This document shows, in pieces, positions 15,125 through 21,703 of a DNA stretch of 21,703 bases; positions within the stretch are counted from its first letter, which is position 1, and each line of letters begins with the position of its first letter. Origin of the DNA: CAYZED01 sp964477445 (GTDB lineage: Bacteria > Bacillota > Clostridia > Lutisporales > Lutisporaceae). The notes beneath the pieces are model-generated. The model saw nothing but the letters and a program-made list of their open reading frames with translations. It did not search any database and was not told the origin of the DNA. Where the stretch lies: contig CAYZED010000033.1 in assembly GCA_964477445.1 (NCBI GenBank), positions 1 through 21,703 of the forward strand. The letters are read 5' to 3'. The position numbers and the translations under genes were made by a program.

Positions 15125-15579
15125 AAGATTTTAGAATATTAATTGATGGAGATTCTTGCCCAGTTAGAAGTCAAATAATCGAATTAGCAAGAAGATATGA
15201 ACTTCATGTAATTCTTGTCCAAAGCATGGAACATAATGTAAGAGAACCATTGCCAGATTTTGTGGAGTTTTACCGAGTGGATAATATTAGTCAGGCAGCA
15301 GATATAAAAATCGCGAATCTTATAAGAAAAGATGATATACTAGTTACCGGCGATTTCGGTCTGGCGGCGCTTGCATTGGGAAAAAAAGCACGTGTGATTT
15401 CTCCATCTGGTAGAAATTATGAAAATGAAAATATGGATTATATGCTTTTTGAAAGACATATTTCACAAAAGGTTAGACAAAGAGGGAATAGAACAAAAGG
15501 TCCGAAACCAAGAAATTCTGGTGATGATGAAAATTTTGTTTTAGGGCTTATGGCTCTAATAGAAAAAGAAATACCGTAA
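15121..15579 (+). CDS. yqxD: YaiI/YqxD family protein (DUF188, UPF0178)
   Basis: 152 residues, the usual length. Family landmarks are ILIDGDSCPV near the N-terminus, QAADIKIAN (~58-66), DDILVTGDFGLAALAL (~71-86), and a basic RGNRTKGPKPR stretch. The acidic pattern resembles PIN/NYN-type nuclease folds, so a nuclease role is possible but not established. The start is the ATG of the ATGA overlap with dgt, with GGGAG 5 bases upstream; an in-frame ATG at 15109 lies deeper in dgt and is less likely. Conserved next to dnaG in many Firmicutes. Confidence 0.9.
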   Translation: MKDFRILIDGDSCPVRSQIIELARRYELHVILVQSMEHNVREPLPDFVEFYRVDNISQAADIKIANLIRKDDILVTGDFGLAALALGKKARVISPSGRNYENENMDYMLFERHISQKVRQRGNRTKGPKPRNSGDDENFVLGLMALIEKEIP

Positions 15580-15616
15580 TTCAAAGGGTTAATTTATAGA
15601 AGATTGGGGGTTGGTT

Positions 15617-17485
15617 ATGGAGACAAAAGACCAAAAAAAATCCGGAAAAATCGGAGATAACAAAATTAAAGAAGTAGCTGAAAAAAATGAAATAGTCTCC
15701 GTTGTTTCCCAATATTTAACTCTTAAAAAAAGTGGAACAGGATATCAAGGACTTTGCCCATTTCATAATGAGAAAACACCATCTTTTAATGTTTCGCCAC
15801 AGAAACAGTTCTTTCACTGTTTTGGTTGTGGTGAAGGCGGAGACGTAATAACTTTTGTCCAAAAAATTGAAAAGATTAGTTTTAATGAAGCTTTACATAT
15901 GCTTGCTGATAAAGTAGGAGTGAAACTTGAAGAGGGACTTGATCCTAAAGAAGAAGCTCGTATGAGAGAAATAAAAAAAATATATAGGATGAATGCTGAA
16001 GCCGCCAGGTTTTTTTATAGAGAATTAGTAGCAAGAAGCAATCCTGAATTACACGTTAGTGATACCAATAGTGAAAATCCATATACTTACTTGATGGGAC
16101 GAGGCCTCGATAGCCAGACTATTAAGCGATTTGGGCTAGGGTATGCTCCAAGTAATTGGGATAAATTAATAAATTATCTCAGGTCTAAAGGATTTTCTGA
16201 CAAAGATATTCTTAATGCAGGGCTGGCATCTTTTTCAGCAAAAAGTAATAGAATTTATGACAGATTTAGAAACAGGATAATATTCCCTATTATTGACTTG
16301 AAAGGAAATGTAATTGCTTTTGGGGGCAGAGTTATGGACGATTCTAAACCGAAGTATCTTAATTCTCCTGAAACACCTGTTTTTCATAAAGGACTTGGTT
16401 TATATGGATTGAATTTTCTAAAAGAAGTTCGAAATATCGAAAACATTGTAATTGTTGAAGGTTATATGGATGTAATTGCAATGCATAAATTCGGGTTCGT
16501 GAACACAGTAGCTTCGCTTGGAACTGCTTTCACAGAGCAACAAGCGCGTCTGTTAAAGAGATTTTCGGATAATATTATTATAGCGTATGATTCAGACGTT
16601 GCAGGCCAAAATGCGACTGTGAAAGGCTTGGGTATTCTGGGACGAGAGGGCTGTAATATTAGAGTGCTAAAAACTTCTTCTGGGAAAGATCCTGATGAGT
16701 TCTTAAGAAACGAAGGTGCAGCAGCAATGGACCTAGCCATAAAAAACAGTCTTCCACTTATAGAGTATAAAGTTGAAAGATGCAAAGATGGTTTAAATCT
16801 CAGCGTCTTGCAGGATAGACTTATGTTTATGAAAAGAGCGGTTCCAATTCTTTTATCAATAGAAAGCAGAGTCGAACTCGATGCATACGTGGCAAGATAT
16901 GCCAGAGAAGCGATGGTTACCGAAGCTTCGGTTTTAGGAGAAATAGAAAGACAAAAGAACGGTGCTAAATCAAAAACAGAAGTATACAAAAACGTTACAT
17001 CTGTTCAGGAAGTCTCAGAAGATGAATTAAAAATTAGAAAACTTAAAGAATATAAACAGAAATTAAGAAATGCAGAATTTAGATCAGAGACAGGATTAGT
17101 TGCGACAGCTATAATGAGTGAAGAAGCAGCAAGGAAAGTTTTGGTTTTGACAAAATCAGATGAATACTCAGATCCAATCTTACGAAAAATAATTATTTTC
17201 GTGGAGAAGGAATTGTTAGAAGGAAAAATGCCAACGGTCGTAGAAATATTTAATAGCATGGGTGAAGAAGACAGATATATCGCTTCAGCGATTTTGATTT
17301 CAGAAGAACCAGAAGCTGGAATTGATACTGTTGAAAGATTAGCAGCTGTTATAAAACGAAATTCTGTAAATAAAAAGATTCAGGAGCTAAAATTAGAGAT
17401 GAATAGACTATATGACCTTAATAAGGTTGAAGAAGCCAATAATGTATTTAATATGATACGCGATTTACAAAAAACAGTGAAATAG
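15617..17485 (+). CDS. dnaG: DNA primase
   Basis: 622 residues. It makes RNA primers for replication at the fork with the replicative helicase. The N-terminal CHC2 zinc site is intact: C47, H50, C68 and C71 in LCPFHNEK...FFHCFGCGEGG. The RNA-polymerase-type core follows, with SPETPVFHKGLGLYG (~250-264). The TOPRIM metal residues are present: E281 in VEGYMD, and D325 and D327 in AYDSDVAG. The C-terminal region (~470-622) is a helicase-binding-type helical domain. I start at 15617, 6 bases after GGGGG; a TTG at 15611 is too close to that site. The stop lies 11 bases before rpoD, so the two are surely co-transcribed. Confidence 0.97.
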   Translation: METKDQKKSGKIGDNKIKEVAEKNEIVSVVSQYLTLKKSGTGYQGLCPFHNEKTPSFNVSPQKQFFHCFGCGEGGDVITFVQKIEKISFNEALHMLADKVGVKLEEGLDPKEEARMREIKKIYRMNAEAARFFYRELVARSNPELHVSDTNSENPYTYLMGRGLDSQTIKRFGLGYAPSNWDKLINYLRSKGFSDKDILNAGLASFSAKSNRIYDRFRNRIIFPIIDLKGNVIAFGGRVMDDSKPKYLNSPETPVFHKGLGLYGLNFLKEVRNIENIVIVEGYMDVIAMHKFGFVNTVASLGTAFTEQQARLLKRFSDNIIIAYDSDVAGQNATVKGLGILGREGCNIRVLKTSSGKDPDEFLRNEGAAAMDLAIKNSLPLIEYKVERCKDGLNLSVLQDRLMFMKRAVPILLSIESRVELDAYVARYAREAMVTEASVLGEIERQKNGAKSKTEVYKNVTSVQEVSEDELKIRKLKEYKQKLRNAEFRSETGLVATAIMSEEAARKVLVLTKSDEYSDPILRKIIIFVEKELLEGKMPTVVEIFNSMGEEDRYIASAILISEEPEAGIDTVERLAAVIKRNSVNKKIQELKLEMNRLYDLNKVEEANNVFNMIRDLQKTVK

Positions 17486-17496
17486 GGGGTGGAGCA

Positions 17497-18588
17497 ATGA
17501 AAATGGAACAATACATGAGCATTATAAGAACGATGATGGATAAAGGCAGAGCTACCGGAACCCTCACATACACTGAATTTATGGATGCTTTTGAGGACGT
17601 TGAGTTAGAGCCAGATCAAATAGAAAAGATTTACGAGATTCTTGAAAAAGAAGGTATAGAGGTTGTTGGAGCAGCAGACACAGAAATTGATTTAGGAACA
17701 CCGGTATTAGACGAAGAAGCAGAGCCTGTTGAGATTGATTTAACTGTTCCGGAGGGAATTAGCATAGATGATCCTGTGAGAATGTATCTCAAGGAAATTG
17801 GAAAAGTTCCATTATTAAGTTCTGAAGAGGAAATAACTCTAGCAAAAAAAATTCAAGAAGGCGATGTATATTCTAGAAAGAAACTTACTGAAGCTAATCT
17901 TAGACTTGTAGTAAGTATAGCGAAAAGATATGTTGGCAGAGGAATGCTGTTTTTGGATTTAATTCAAGAAGGTAATTTAGGGTTAATCAAAGCAGTTGAG
18001 AAGTTTGACTATACAAAGGGATATAAATTTAGTACATATGCTACATGGTGGATAAGACAAGCGATAACCAGAGCGATAGCAGACCAAGCGAGAACTATCA
18101 GAATACCAGTTCACATGGTAGAGACCATTAATAAACTTATAAGAATTTCCAGACAAATGCTCCAAGAACTTGGACGTGATCCTCTCCCAGAGGAACTCGC
18201 TAAAGAAATGGGAATGACAGAAGAAAAAGTCAGAGAAATAATGAAAATTGCACAAGAACCAGTTTCTCTTGAGACTCCTATAGGGGAAGAAGAGGATAGT
18301 CATTTAGGGGATTTTATTCCAGATGATGATGCTCCAGCGCCTGCTGAGGCTGCAGCTTTTCAGTTGTTAAAAGAGCAGTTGGTTGAAGTGTTGGGAACAC
18401 TTACAGAAAGAGAACAAAAAGTTTTGGAATTAAGATTTGGACTTTATGATGGACGTGCGAGAACTTTAGAAGAAGTAGGAAAAGAGTTTAATGTAACACG
18501 TGAGAGAATTAGACAAATTGAAGCAAAGGCATTGAGGAAATTAAGACATCCAAGCCGAAGTAAAAAGCTGAAAGATTATTTAGATTAG
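17497..18588 (+). CDS. rpoD: Primary RNA polymerase sigma factor (SigA/RpoD)
   Basis: 363 residues, typical of Firmicute SigA. Region 1.1 is short and acidic (~1-88). Region 1.2 has DDPVRMYLKEIG (~91-102). Region 2 (~130-200) contains ANLRLVVSIAKRY, DLIQEGNLGLIKAVEKFDY and the -10-reading segment YATWWIRQAITRAI. Region 3 has IRIPVHMVETINKL (~201-214). Region 4 has the -35-reading helix-turn-helix, TLEEVGKEFNVTRERIRQIEAKALRKLR (split motif, ~323-350). GGGGGTG sits 7 bases before the ATG. Last gene of the cluster; no terminator is visible between its stop and the tRNA promoter that begins 3 bases later. Unlike some operons, no rpsU is present here. Confidence 0.98.
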   Translation: MKMEQYMSIIRTMMDKGRATGTLTYTEFMDAFEDVELEPDQIEKIYEILEKEGIEVVGAADTEIDLGTPVLDEEAEPVEIDLTVPEGISIDDPVRMYLKEIGKVPLLSSEEEITLAKKIQEGDVYSRKKLTEANLRLVVSIAKRYVGRGMLFLDLIQEGNLGLIKAVEKFDYTKGYKFSTYATWWIRQAITRAIADQARTIRIPVHMVETINKLIRISRQMLQELGRDPLPEELAKEMGMTEEKVREIMKIAQEPVSLETPIGEEEDSHLGDFIPDDDAPAPAEAAAFQLLKEQLVEVLGTLTEREQKVLELRFGLYDGRARTLEEVGKEFNVTRERIRQIEAKALRKLRHPSRSKKLKDYLD

Positions 18589-18590
18589 GG

Positions 18591-18619
18591 TTGACTTTCA
18601 GTTTCAAAGTATGTAAAAT
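18591..18619 (+). promoter_or_regulatory. Promoter of the tRNA pair
   Basis: TTGACT, 17 bases, TAAAAT: close to the sigma-A consensus. It starts 3 bases after the rpoD stop and ends 18 bases before tRNA-Asn. Confidence 0.75.
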
Positions 18620-18637
18620 AAAATTCGGCAGTAACGT

Positions 18638-18713
18638 TCCTCAATAGCTCAGTTGGTAGAGCATGCGGCTGTTAACCGCAGGGTCGTTGGTTCGAGTCCA
18701 ACTTGAGGAGCCA
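18638..18713 (+). tRNA. tRNA-Asn (GTT)
   Basis: 76 bases including an encoded CCA. The acceptor stem TCCTCAA/TTGAGGA has 7 pairs with discriminator G. The D-arm is AGCTC-N-GAGC. The anticodon stem GCGGC/ (GTT) /CCGC reads CTGTTAA, and the T-arm contains GGTTCGAGTCC. The anticodon GTT decodes Asn. Confidence 0.97.
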
Positions 18714-18720
18714 TCTATTT

Positions 18721-18797
18721 GGGCTTTTAGCTCAGTTGGTTAGAGCAACCGGCTCATAACCGGTTGGTCCGGGGTTCGAGTCCCTGAAGGCCCACCA
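18721..18797 (+). tRNA. tRNA with CAT anticodon, probably elongator tRNA-Met
   Basis: 77 bases with encoded CCA. The acceptor is GGGCTTT/AAGGCCC (one G-T pair) with discriminator A. The anticodon arm is ACCGG-CTCATAA-CCGGT. The paired first base rules out an initiator tRNA, which has an unpaired position 1. A CAT anticodon can also belong to tRNA-Ile2 modified by TilS, and I cannot fully exclude that by eye. Confidence 0.93.
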
Positions 18798-18811
18798 TTT
18801 AGAAGAAACAT

Positions 18812-18839
18812 AGGACTTGGCATCACGCCAAGTCCTTTT
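18812..18839 (+). terminator. Terminator of the tRNA operon
   Basis: A perfect 10-bp stem, AGGACTTGGC/GCCAAGTCCT, with a 5-base loop (atcac) and a TTTT tail, 14 bases after the CCA end of the second tRNA. Confidence 0.92.
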
Positions 18840-18840
18840 C

Positions 18841-18960
18841 TGCGTTCATGCTTTGGCTTATGCGTTGTTGCTTCGGATTTCTCTGACTCTTGCGTACTAA
18901 GTGTACGCGGCGACCCAGAGAAATCCTTGCGGCCTAGCCTAAGCCTAAAGCATGAACGCA
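18841..18960. repeat. Long imperfect palindrome, hairpin unit 1
   Basis: The outer arms tgcgttcatgctttggctta (18841-18860) and its near complement (18940-18960) enclose inner arms GGATTTCTCTG (18875-18885) and CAGAGAAATCC (18916-18926), and the innermost GCGTAC-TAAGT-GTACGC (18892-18908). The whole 120 bases can fold as one long hairpin. It has no reading frame and abuts the tRNA terminator. Related units 2 and 3 follow. Confidence 0.8.
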
Positions 18961-18995
18961 GACTGAAAACACCTTGGCTTATGCGTTGTTGCTGC
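18944..18995. repeat. 52-bp exact direct repeat, copy 1
   Basis: Runs from cctaaagcatgaacgcag to gcgttgttgctgc and recurs exactly at 19169. It spans the junction between the right arm of one hairpin unit and the left arm of the next, and so shows that units 1-3 are in tandem. Confidence 0.88.
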
Positions 18996-19024
18996 GAATT
19001 ATATAAATAATTCTAGCGTACCTA

Positions 19025-19092
19025 ATACTAATTTGCGTTTAATTTTTTTAAATTATTCAAGAAAAATTCGACCAATTAACGCAAATTCGTAT
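19025..19092 (+). repeat. Nested 68-bp palindromic element, copy 1
   Basis: Ends atactaatttgcgtttaatt and the complement of atacgaatttgcgttaatt are inverted repeats. Copy 2 at 19246 is the same length, and only about four bases differ. The element sits between the GCGTAC and GTACGC arms of hairpin unit 2. Confidence 0.85.
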
Positions 19093-19126
19093 GGTGTACG
19101 CGGCGACCCAGCTAAACTTTTGCGCA

Positions 19127-19160
19127 GTACTAATTTTAATTGCTTAACGAAAATTAGTAC
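19127..19160. repeat. 34-bp palindrome nested in unit 2
   Basis: GTACTAATTTT and AAAATTAGTAC are perfect 11-base arms around a 12-base loop. The arm tips TACTAATTT match those of the 68-base element, suggesting a smaller relative. Unit 1 lacks it at the corresponding point. Confidence 0.75.
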
Positions 19161-19168
19161 GGTCTAAA

Positions 19169-19220
19169 CCTAAAGCATGAACGCAGACTGAAAACACCTT
19201 GGCTTATGCGTTGTTGCTGC
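19169..19220. repeat. 52-bp exact direct repeat, copy 2
   Basis: Identical to 18944-18995. It joins the right arm of unit 2 to the left part of unit 3. Confidence 0.88.
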
Positions 19221-19336
19221 ATGCGGAACAACTCTTGCGTACTTAATACTAATTTGCGTTTAATTTTCTTAAATTATTCAAGAAAAATTAGACCCATTAA
19301 CGCAAATTCGTATGGTGTACGCGGCGACCCAGAGAA
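19198..19336. repeat. Hairpin unit 3, truncated
   Basis: Starts like unit 2 (cttggcttatgcgttgttgctgc) and has the actcttgcgtact block of unit 1, then a 68-base element and the gtgtacgcggcgacccagagaaa block. The right arm is missing: the sequence changes to the promoter region of the next gene after about 19336. Confidence 0.75.
19246..19313 (+). repeat. Nested 68-bp palindromic element, copy 2
   Basis: Near-identical to 19025-19092 and inserted at the same point of the hairpin unit (after GCGTAC, before GTACGC). Confidence 0.85.
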
Positions 19337-19343
19337 ACAAAGA

Positions 19344-19372
19344 TTGATATACTTCACTATTTAAAGTAAAAT
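19344..19372 (+). promoter_or_regulatory. Promoter of the second LRR gene
   Basis: TTGATA, 17 bases, TAAAAT, about 55 bases upstream of the ATG at 19426. It lies directly after truncated hairpin unit 3. Confidence 0.6.
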
Positions 19373-19425
19373 AAATTCATGTGCTAAATTTCTAGTATAT
19401 GATTCAAATTTTTATGGAGGAAATT

Positions 19426-21703
19426 ATGAAAAAAACATTATTTCAATTCATTTCTTTAGTAACAATAATTAGTATGCTTTGTAGCAATATGATAGCTTTT
19501 GGAAGCGATAGTTATAAAAGCAAAGCAAATCAAAAAACAGCCGCGACGAAAGAGTCAACGGAGAAAATAGCTGAAACACAAACAGATTTAGAAGAGAAGT
19601 TACCAAATGTTTCGACAAAAGTTTCTATATCAATTGATAATAGTAATACACTGCCAAGCGAAAATGTTGCTAAGTCAGCATCGGTAGTAGCATCTGTCAC
19701 TGCAGCACAGGATATTTTAGAGGTTAACGATATTATGGCTAGCATGGATAGAACGGATGCAGCTGCCATTGATTTTNNNNNNNNNNTATAAAGTTCCAGC
19801 AGATTTGGGTATTTCACAAGCGGAATACGACGCGATTGCCGCTCAAGCAAATGCTGTTATAAGCGGAAAAACCACTGATTATGACAAGGTCCGTGCTATT
19901 TATACTTGGGTTTGTGATAATATTTACTTAATTAGTAATTCACAACAACTAACAAATAAGCCTACACCAGATGCAGCTACAACTTTTAAGAATAAATATG
20001 CTGAGTCCCAAGGTTATGCAGAGTTAACAAATTGCATGTTGCGTGCTGTTGGAATTCCATCAAAGGTTGTATGTGGTTACACAAACGGCTCTATAGATCT
20101 CACTAATGCCGACACAAGCAAGGGTTACTCGGATGTAAATCAAATGTGGAACGAAGTATATTTTGACGCAAATGACAGAAATGGAATAAAATGGCAAACA
20201 GTCGACACGTCTTCGGGCTCAGGCAATAAAACAACTTATAATGGTAAATATAATTCTATTAAAGGTGCCTATAATTATAATTGGTTTTTACCAAGCCTTG
20301 ATTATTTTTCACACTCACGACTTACAATATTTAATGAGTATAATTATTATGGTGCTACTAAAGCTGAAACCACCCCAGAACTTCCTAGTTTATATAACCC
20401 TGATGAAATAATTGGCGGTACGCTTACCATAACTGCTGGAACAAAGTACATAGGAGCAAATGCATTTCACGGATTGACAGACCTTGGGTCAATTGTACTT
20501 CCAAGCTCAGTTATAGGAGTTGCGGATAGTGCTTTCGCAGGGTGTAACTATTTAGAATCTATTGATCTTGGTTCTGTTAAATATTTGGGCACCAACTCGC
20601 TTATTAACACAAATCTTTCGGAATTGAAGCTACCAGCTACAACTAAATACTTTAGTAGTCGTGTTTTTGGTATTGGAAATAGAATTACATCAATTATTTG
20701 TGATGAAGCAAACCCATATTTTAAGTCGATAGATAATTATCTTTATGATAAAAGTGTTACAACCCTTCTGATGTATCCCTTTCATGATGGAAAATTATTT
20801 TCCTACACAATTCCAAACACAGTAACCACTTTCCCAAAAGACTATATTACCGGCAATTGGTACCTACAAAATCTCACCATAGGTGACAGTATAACATCGG
20901 TGGGAAATAATGCCTTTATGGATTGTCAACAATTAAGAACGATTAAGATTGGTAAGAATGTCACTGATTTGGATAATGCTGATTTTACTGCTTGTTATGT
21001 TCTTCAAAGTGTTACAGTTGATTCTAAAAATGTTAAGTTTAAAAGTGTGGACGGAGTTCTATACGACAAATCTTCCAGCAACTCAACCTTTAATAGGATG
21101 GTTTATTTTCCTTCTGTAATGACCAGTAAAACAGTAACTCTTCCTGCTACATTTAATACAATAGGTTCTGGAGCACTTGATGCATCGAATAGATCAAGAG
21201 AGAGTGTATATAGTGCCAAACCTTATGTAAACCAGGCACTTGAAAAATTTGTTCTTGAAGATGGGAACACGGCTTTTAAGGTTGAAAATGGAATTTGGTA
21301 CGCAGCTGATATGAGCAAAATTATTATGATTCCTATGAATATCCAGATAAAAAAATTAATAATTCCGTTTACATCGGCAACTCCTATAATAGCCACTCCG
21401 ACTTTTTGTGGACTTGAAAGTGTGGAAAGTATTACTTTTGAAAAAGGCTTTACTGGAGTAGGGAGTAATGCGATAAGATCTTGCGCGAATTTGAAGAAAA
21501 TTTCACTGCCTAGCACAATATCATCAATTGGGGGAGGCGCGTTTTCGGGTGCTAATAATAATCTGAATAACTTGATGGATGTTAGTTTTACAGATAATAA
21601 GGTTGATAAGGGACTCGTAATTGGCGGGGGTGCATTTAGTGATTGTATGTCACTTACTTCGATAATTTTGCCAAATGGAACAACTTCAATTGGAGCTGGC
21701 GCA
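19426..21703 (+). CDS. Secreted LRR protein with transglutaminase-like domain, interrupted by an assembly gap and partial at the window end
   Basis: The start follows GGAGG by 5 bases. An N-terminal signal peptide (MKKTLFQF, a hydrophobic stretch, near AFG ~25) precedes a Ser/Thr/Ala-rich low-complexity stretch. Ten Ns at 19777-19786 interrupt the gene; downstream the frame shifts by one, which the arbitrary gap length explains. From 19787 the frame stays open to the window edge (639 codons). The first ~190 residues after the gap form a transglutaminase-core-like domain (AIYTWVCDNI, LRAVGIPSKVVCGY, WNEVYFD, WQTVDTSSG), then LRR_5 repeats as in BspA proteins. The catalytic Cys position reads Ser (ESQGYA) and the His position reads Gln (NQMWNEV), with the Asp kept, so the domain is probably inactive and may serve in binding. 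The 3' end lies beyond the window. Confidence 0.85.
19777..19786. other. Assembly gap (10 N)
   Basis: Ten Ns inside the LRR/transglutaminase-like gene. The reading frame before and after disagrees by one base, so the true gap length is not exactly 10, and residues are missing. Confidence 0.99.

Larger units (their letters stand above)
18973..19186. repeat. Hairpin unit 2, carrying nested palindromes
   Basis: Same plan as unit 1, from the cttggcttatgcgttgttgct left part to the cctaaagcatgaacgcag right arm, but enlarged by inserts: a small hairpin GAATTAT-ataa-ATAATTC at 18996-19013, the 68-base palindromic element at 19025-19092 placed exactly where unit 1 has its 5-base central loop, and a 34-base palindrome at 19127-19160 in the right arm. 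Confidence 0.75.

Noticed and set aside
16462..16989. 175-codon minus-strand frame inside dnaG
   Set aside because: It is antisense to the conserved TOPRIM region and its composition mirrors the primase codons; a shadow frame.
18841..19336. Integron attC sites or extra tRNA-like structures in the hairpin block
   Set aside because: No R-box pairs of the attC type, no integrase or cassette genes, and no cloverleaf can be drawn.

Overview
The window looks like a chromosomal segment of a low-GC, monoderm, probably anaerobic member of the Firmicutes (Clostridia-like). The signs are AT-rich DNA, strong AGGAGG-type ribosome binding sites, occasional TTG starts, a hexameric clostridial-type glutamate dehydrogenase, BspA-type leucine-rich-repeat surface proteins, and the order dgt - yqxD - dnaG - rpoD followed by tRNA genes. 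The taxonomy is inferred from gene content only.

Layout. (1) 1-580: no convincing gene. It holds two ~72-bp imperfect direct repeats and the gdhA terminator. (2) 581-1927, minus: gdhA, with a long upstream region carrying three helically phased short direct repeats. (3) 2294-9415, minus: three closely spaced genes that read as one operon. In transcription order these are a 1640-residue multidomain protein (HD phosphohydrolase, HEAT-like helices, NadD-like nucleotidyltransferase, GNAT-like domain, phosphoribosyltransferase-like domain), a divergent lactate/malate dehydrogenase-family protein, and a two-module iron-sulfur-flavoprotein-like protein. (4) 9541-13183, minus: a heliorhodopsin followed 31 bases later by a secreted LRR protein, probably one transcript. 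(5) 13344-18588, plus: an RsuA-type pseudouridine synthase, dGTPase-like protein, YqxD/YaiI, DNA primase and primary sigma factor, a compact macromolecular-synthesis cluster. (6) 18638-18839, plus: tRNA-Asn and a CAT-anticodon tRNA with their own promoter and terminator. (7) 18841-19336: a gene-free block of three related hairpin units with smaller palindromes nested inside them. A cousin of one nested palindrome lies in the operon of region 3 and supplies the 3' end of the dehydrogenase-like gene. (8) 19426 to the window end, plus: a second secreted LRR protein with a transglutaminase-like domain whose catalytic Cys and His are replaced. It is interrupted by a 10-N assembly gap and runs off the window.

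Most notable: the heliorhodopsin next to a secreted LRR protein; the giant fusion, which puts domains for successive nucleotide-cofactor steps in one chain and sits with two cofactor-fold partners; and the nested palindromic elements. The housekeeping genes look intact and ordinary.
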